Origin: an uncultured Lactobacillus sp. | GTDB taxonomy: Bacteria > Bacillota > Bacilli > Lactobacillales > Lactobacillaceae | Assembly: GCF_902491705.1 (NCBI RefSeq) | Contig: NZ_CABUIW010000004.1 | Coordinates: forward strand, 3,299 to 67,298 | Length of the DNA: 64,000 nucleotides | Direction: 5' to 3' | Part shown: positions 61,107 to 64,000 of the stretch, in pieces | How the letters are laid out: every line of letters starts with the position of its first letter | Numbering within the stretch: position 1 is the stretch's first letter | The notes under the pieces: model-generated | What the model saw: only the letters and a program-made list of their open reading frames with translations | Told to the model about the DNA's origin: nothing | Database searches by the model: none | Made by a program: the position numbers and the translations under genes

Positions 61107-62441
61107 TTGGGATTATTTGATCGAATTAAAAAGTCTCTCTTCGGTAAAAAGGATGACGAAGAAGAGAAAAAAGAAGAACAGCCAAAGCAAGAAGAAAAAC
61201 AAGAATCAGAGGAAGAAAATTCTGAGTCTGAAGTAGAATCAACTGAGCAAGAAGAAGCTGCATCAGACGAATCTACATCAAATGATGAAGAAAATGCTTC
61301 TGAATCTGAGACTGAACCAGTTGAAGAAAATGAAAAATCAAATTCAGAAGGTGCAGAAGAAGACGCTGAAAAGCCAGAAGAATCAGATAAAACAACAGAA
61401 GAACCATCTGAAGAGCAAGAATCAGTAAGTGAAGAAACCAATACTGAAGAATCTAAACCTGAAGAACCAGAGCAAGAGGAATCTGAAGAAACTTCATCAG
61501 AAGAAGATTCTCAAGAAAAGCTTTATGAAAAGGGACTTGAGAAGACCAATAAAGGTTTCGGCGCACGTTTAAATGCTTTCTTTGCTAAATTCAGAACAGT
61601 AGATGAAGACTTCTTTGATGATCTTGAAGACTTGCTTATTGAATCTGATGTTGGCTATGAAACAGCAGAGCAATTAACTGATGAATTACGTGAAGAAGCT
61701 AAATTGCAAAATGCTAAATCACGTGATGACTTGAAACAAGTAATTGTTGAAAAATTAGTTGATCTTTACGATCAAGGTGGCCAAGGCAAGGATGAAAAAT
61801 TAGCTTATAATCCAGATGCTAAGCCTAACGTTTACCTTTTTGTAGGTGTTAACGGTGCCGGTAAGACTACTACTATTGGTAAATTAGCTAAACGCTTCAA
61901 GGATGAAGGTAAATCAGTAATTTTAGCTGCAGCTGATACCTTTAGAGCTGGTGCGGTTGAACAATTAGTTGAATGGGGCAAACGTGTTGATGTCCCAGTA
62001 GTAACTGGTAAGGAAAAGGCTGATCCAGCATCAGTTGTCTACGATGCGACTGAACGTGCCATTAAAGAGCAAGCTGATTATCTTTTAGTAGATACAGCAG
62101 GTCGTTTGCAAAACAAGAAGAATTTAATGGCCGAACTTGAAAAGATTCAAAGAACAATTAAGAAATTGTTGCCAGATCAACCAACTGAAACTTTATTGGT
62201 ATTAGATGGTTCTACTGGACAAAATGCTCTATTGCAAGCTAAAGACTTTGATAAGACTACTAAATTAACTGGCTTAGTTTTAACCAAACTTGATGGTTCT
62301 TCAAAGGGTGGGGTTGTCTTAGCAATCCGCAATGAAATGAACTTACCAGTTAAGTTAGTTGGATTAGGTGAAAAAGCAGAAGACTTGGCAGATTTTAATG
62401 CCGCAAATTATGCTATTGGTCTTTTCCATGGCTTGGTCTAG
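61107..62441 (+). CDS. ftsY: Signal recognition particle receptor FtsY
   Basis: A 444-residue SRP GTPase receptor. Residues 1-14 form a basic amphipathic helix (GLFDRIKKSLFGKK) for membrane contact. Residues about 17-137 are an almost pure Glu/Ser/Thr/Lys acidic stretch. The NG domain follows, with G1 GVNGAGKTTT (about 247), DTAGR (about 330) and TKLDG (about 395). The start is TTG 61107. The acidic A domain is longer than in Bacillus, where it is nearly absent, and resembles the layout of E. coli FtsY. Confidence 0.95.
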   Translation: MGLFDRIKKSLFGKKDDEEEKKEEQPKQEEKQESEEENSESEVESTEQEEAASDESTSNDEENASESETEPVEENEKSNSEGAEEDAEKPEESDKTTEEPSEEQESVSEETNTEESKPEEPEQEESEETSSEEDSQEKLYEKGLEKTNKGFGARLNAFFAKFRTVDEDFFDDLEDLLIESDVGYETAEQLTDELREEAKLQNAKSRDDLKQVIVEKLVDLYDQGGQGKDEKLAYNPDAKPNVYLFVGVNGAGKTTTIGKLAKRFKDEGKSVILAAADTFRAGAVEQLVEWGKRVDVPVVTGKEKADPASVVYDATERAIKEQADYLLVDTAGRLQNKKNLMAELEKIQRTIKKLLPDQPTETLLVLDGSTGQNALLQAKDFDKTTKLTGLVLTKLDGSSKGGVVLAIRNEMNLPVKLVGLGEKAEDLADFNAANYAIGLFHGLV

Positions 62442-62463
62442 TGATAAAGTTAAGATATATAAT
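62434..62463 (+). promoter_or_regulatory. Probable promoter of pepD
   Basis: TTGGTC (62434-62439), an 18-base spacer and TATAAT (62458-62463). The -35 box lies in the last codons of ftsY. Confidence 0.5.
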
Positions 62464-62486
62464 TTATTAATTATAAGGAGATTTTT

Positions 62487-63878
62487 ATGAAAGAATATAG
62501 CGCTTGTACTACTATCTTAGTAGGTAAAAAAGCATCAATCGATGGCACTACTATGATTGCTCGTAACGATGATACTTTCCGTCCTATTACCCCACAAAAA
62601 TTTATTATTGAACCAGCACGTCATGGTGAAAAGAAGCACATTAAGTCATGGCTTAACAAGTTTGAAATGGATCTTCCAGAAGATGCACAACGTGTTCCAG
62701 CTGTACCTAATGTTGATTACAAGCACCGTGGTTACTACGATGAAAGTGGTATTAACCAAGAAAACGTTGCAATGTCATGTACTGAATCAACTTACGGTAA
62801 CGAAAGAACTTTAGCATTCGATCCACTTGTTAAAGATGGATTAGATGAAGACTGTATGCAAACTTCAGTATTGCCATACATTCACTCAGCTCGTGATGGT
62901 GTTAAGTACTTAGGTAAGTTAATTGCTAAGTATGGTTCACCTGCTGGTAACTCAGTTTTGTTCAGCGACAAGGATGAAATCTGGTACATGGAAATCGTTA
63001 CTGGTCACCACTGGGTAGCAGAACGTATTCCAGATGATTGCTATGCTGCAACTGGTAACCGTGTAGCTATTGAACAAGTTGACTTTGACAATCCTGATTA
63101 CTTCATGTGGAGTGAAGGCATTCAAGAATTTGTTGAAGAACACCACTTGAATCCAGATCATGAAGGTTGGAACTTCCGTCACATTTTTGGTACATACACT
63201 GAACAAGATCGTCACTACAACACTAACCGTCAATGGTACATCCAAAAGTTGTTCAACCCAGAAATTGAACAAGACCCACAAGATGGTGATATTCCATTCA
63301 TCCGTAAGGCTGCTAAGAAGATCACTAAGGAAGACATTCAATTTGCTTTAGGTTCACACTACCAAGACACTCCATATGATCCATTTGGCAAGGGTACTGA
63401 AGAAGAAAAGCACCGCTACCGTCCAATTGGTTTGAACCGTACTCAAAATGCTCACATTTTGCAAATTAGAAGCGACGTTCCAGCAGACCGTGCAGCTATT
63501 ATGTGGTTATGTATTGGTGGTCCTACATTTACACCATTTATTCCATTCTTTGCTAACATGAATGATACTGATCCTTCATTTAACAATACTTCAATGGACT
63601 ACAACATGAATGATGCATGGTGGTACTACAAGTCATTTGCAGCAATCGTGGAAAGTCACTACCCACAATTTGTACAACTTGACACTACTTACCTTACTGA
63701 GCTTAACCGTTACTTCAGAGGTCGTGTTGAAGAAATTATTAAGGACTCAGAAGGCAAATCAGGCGACGAATTAACTGAATTCTTAACTAAGGAAAATCAA
63801 AAGACTGTTGCTCATACTCGTAAGGAAACTGAAAAGTTATGGGGTCAAATGATGATTGAAGTGGGACCTAAAAAGTAG
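62487..63878 (+). CDS. pepD: C69-family dipeptidase PepD
   Basis: A 463-residue N-terminal-nucleophile dipeptidase. The catalytic Cys is C7 in SACTTILVGKKAS, exposed by self-processing of the first six residues; TMIARNDD follows as in the family. It splits dipeptides delivered by peptide transporters such as Opp in the cytoplasm. AAGGAG precedes the ATG. C-ending codons indicate high expression. The stop lies five bases from the transposase end on the other strand, so its last residues may have been altered by the insertion; the ending VGPKK is slightly short of what I recall for the ~470-residue family. Confidence 0.93.
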   Translation: MKEYSACTTILVGKKASIDGTTMIARNDDTFRPITPQKFIIEPARHGEKKHIKSWLNKFEMDLPEDAQRVPAVPNVDYKHRGYYDESGINQENVAMSCTESTYGNERTLAFDPLVKDGLDEDCMQTSVLPYIHSARDGVKYLGKLIAKYGSPAGNSVLFSDKDEIWYMEIVTGHHWVAERIPDDCYAATGNRVAIEQVDFDNPDYFMWSEGIQEFVEEHHLNPDHEGWNFRHIFGTYTEQDRHYNTNRQWYIQKLFNPEIEQDPQDGDIPFIRKAAKKITKEDIQFALGSHYQDTPYDPFGKGTEEEKHRYRPIGLNRTQNAHILQIRSDVPADRAAIMWLCIGGPTFTPFIPFFANMNDTDPSFNNTSMDYNMNDAWWYYKSFAAIVESHYPQFVQLDTTYLTELNRYFRGRVEEIIKDSEGKSGDELTEFLTKENQKTVAHTRKETEKLWGQMMIEVGPKK

Positions 63879-63883
63879 ACATT

Positions 63884-64000
63884 TTAAAACATAGGATTAA
63901 TAGAGGCTTGATTCCGATATTCTTTCGGAGTTAAGCCTTTTAATCTGCTCTTTATCCTTTCTTCGTTATAGTATTTGATATATTCCTCTATAGCTTGAGC
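63884..64000 (-). mobile_element. IS3-family transposase, C-terminal end (partial)
   Basis: On the minus strand 38 codons ending TAA (63886-63884) read ...YIKYYNEERIKSRLKGLTP, followed by KEYR. This is the conserved end of the integrase core of IS3-family (IS150 group) OrfB: the YN..R.......L.G.TP.EYR pattern. The rest of the element lies beyond the window. The IS end must be within a few bases of the pepD stop codon, but the terminal inverted repeat cannot be fixed from one end. Confidence 0.9.

Noticed and set aside
61052..61441. 129-codon minus-strand frame, almost all Ser/Asp/Phe
   Set aside because: It is the reverse reading of the GAA-rich acidic tract of ftsY; composition artefact.
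62952..63341. 129-codon minus-strand frame within pepD
   Set aside because: Shadow of a highly expressed conserved gene; no start signals.

Overview
The window is a piece of a low-GC Firmicute chromosome, almost certainly an acidophilus-group Lactobacillus (L. acidophilus/crispatus/helveticus or gasseri/johnsonii type). The main clues are a secreted GH25 lysozyme ending in two S-layer-type (SLAP) anchoring repeats, a mevalonate-type gene context (ispA with no dxs), a C69 dipeptidase, lactobacillary Opp genes, an IS3-type transposase end, and gene order like the Bacillus/Lactobacillus core. Species cannot be fixed from this alone.

Layout. 1-7.0 kb: tail of an unidentified gene, then a cre-controlled operon (ROK kinase, GH1 beta-glycosidase, GH31 alpha-xylosidase, GH42 beta-galactosidase) whose activities together fit intracellular trimming of xyloglucan-type oligosaccharides. 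7.0-13.1 kb: small membrane protein, HAD phosphatase, a heterodimeric ABC exporter pair preceded by a structured leader with a 7-codon peptide, then an ArsC/Spx-like protein and an esterase on the minus strand. 13.2-21.4 kb: tRNA-Arg(TCT), lysozyme, lipoprotein hydrolase, DUF2207 protein, tautomerase, ilvE (minus), a DUF2325 protein with a helix-hairpin-helix-like motif, and a YitT-family protein. 21.4-31.2 kb: L21 leader-rplU-rpmA, then pepP-efp-asp23-nusB-folD-xseAB-ispA-tlyA-recN-ASCH. 31.3-48.7 kb: the gmk-rpoZ-priA-fmt-rsmB-prpC-prkC-rsgA-rpe-thiN block, rpmB (minus), yloU-fakA-recG-plsX-acpP. 48.7-56.8 kb: an oligopeptide transporter (oppDFBC plus two tandem oppA) sitting between acpP and rnc. 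56.8-64 kb: rnc-smc-ftsY, dipeptidase pepD, and the 3' end of an IS3-family transposase on the minus strand.

How the genes work together. Most of the window is informational and envelope housekeeping (translation, DNA repair, lipid synthesis, PASTA kinase/phosphatase pair, SRP receptor) in long tightly coupled operons. Accessory functions are sugar scavenging, peptide uptake with peptidase breakdown, and drug or peptide export.

The most interesting item is the exporter leader at about 8336-8546. A 7-codon ORF overlaps the 5' arms of a long-range helix. The freed 3' arm can pair exactly with the 5' arm of a strong intrinsic terminator. This is a complete ribosome-dependent attenuator readable directly from the sequence. 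A second genome-scale signal is the octamer GGGGATGY: the 7-mer GGGGATG occurs 13 times on the plus strand and was not seen on the minus strand, which makes it a candidate Chi-like or other orientation motif.
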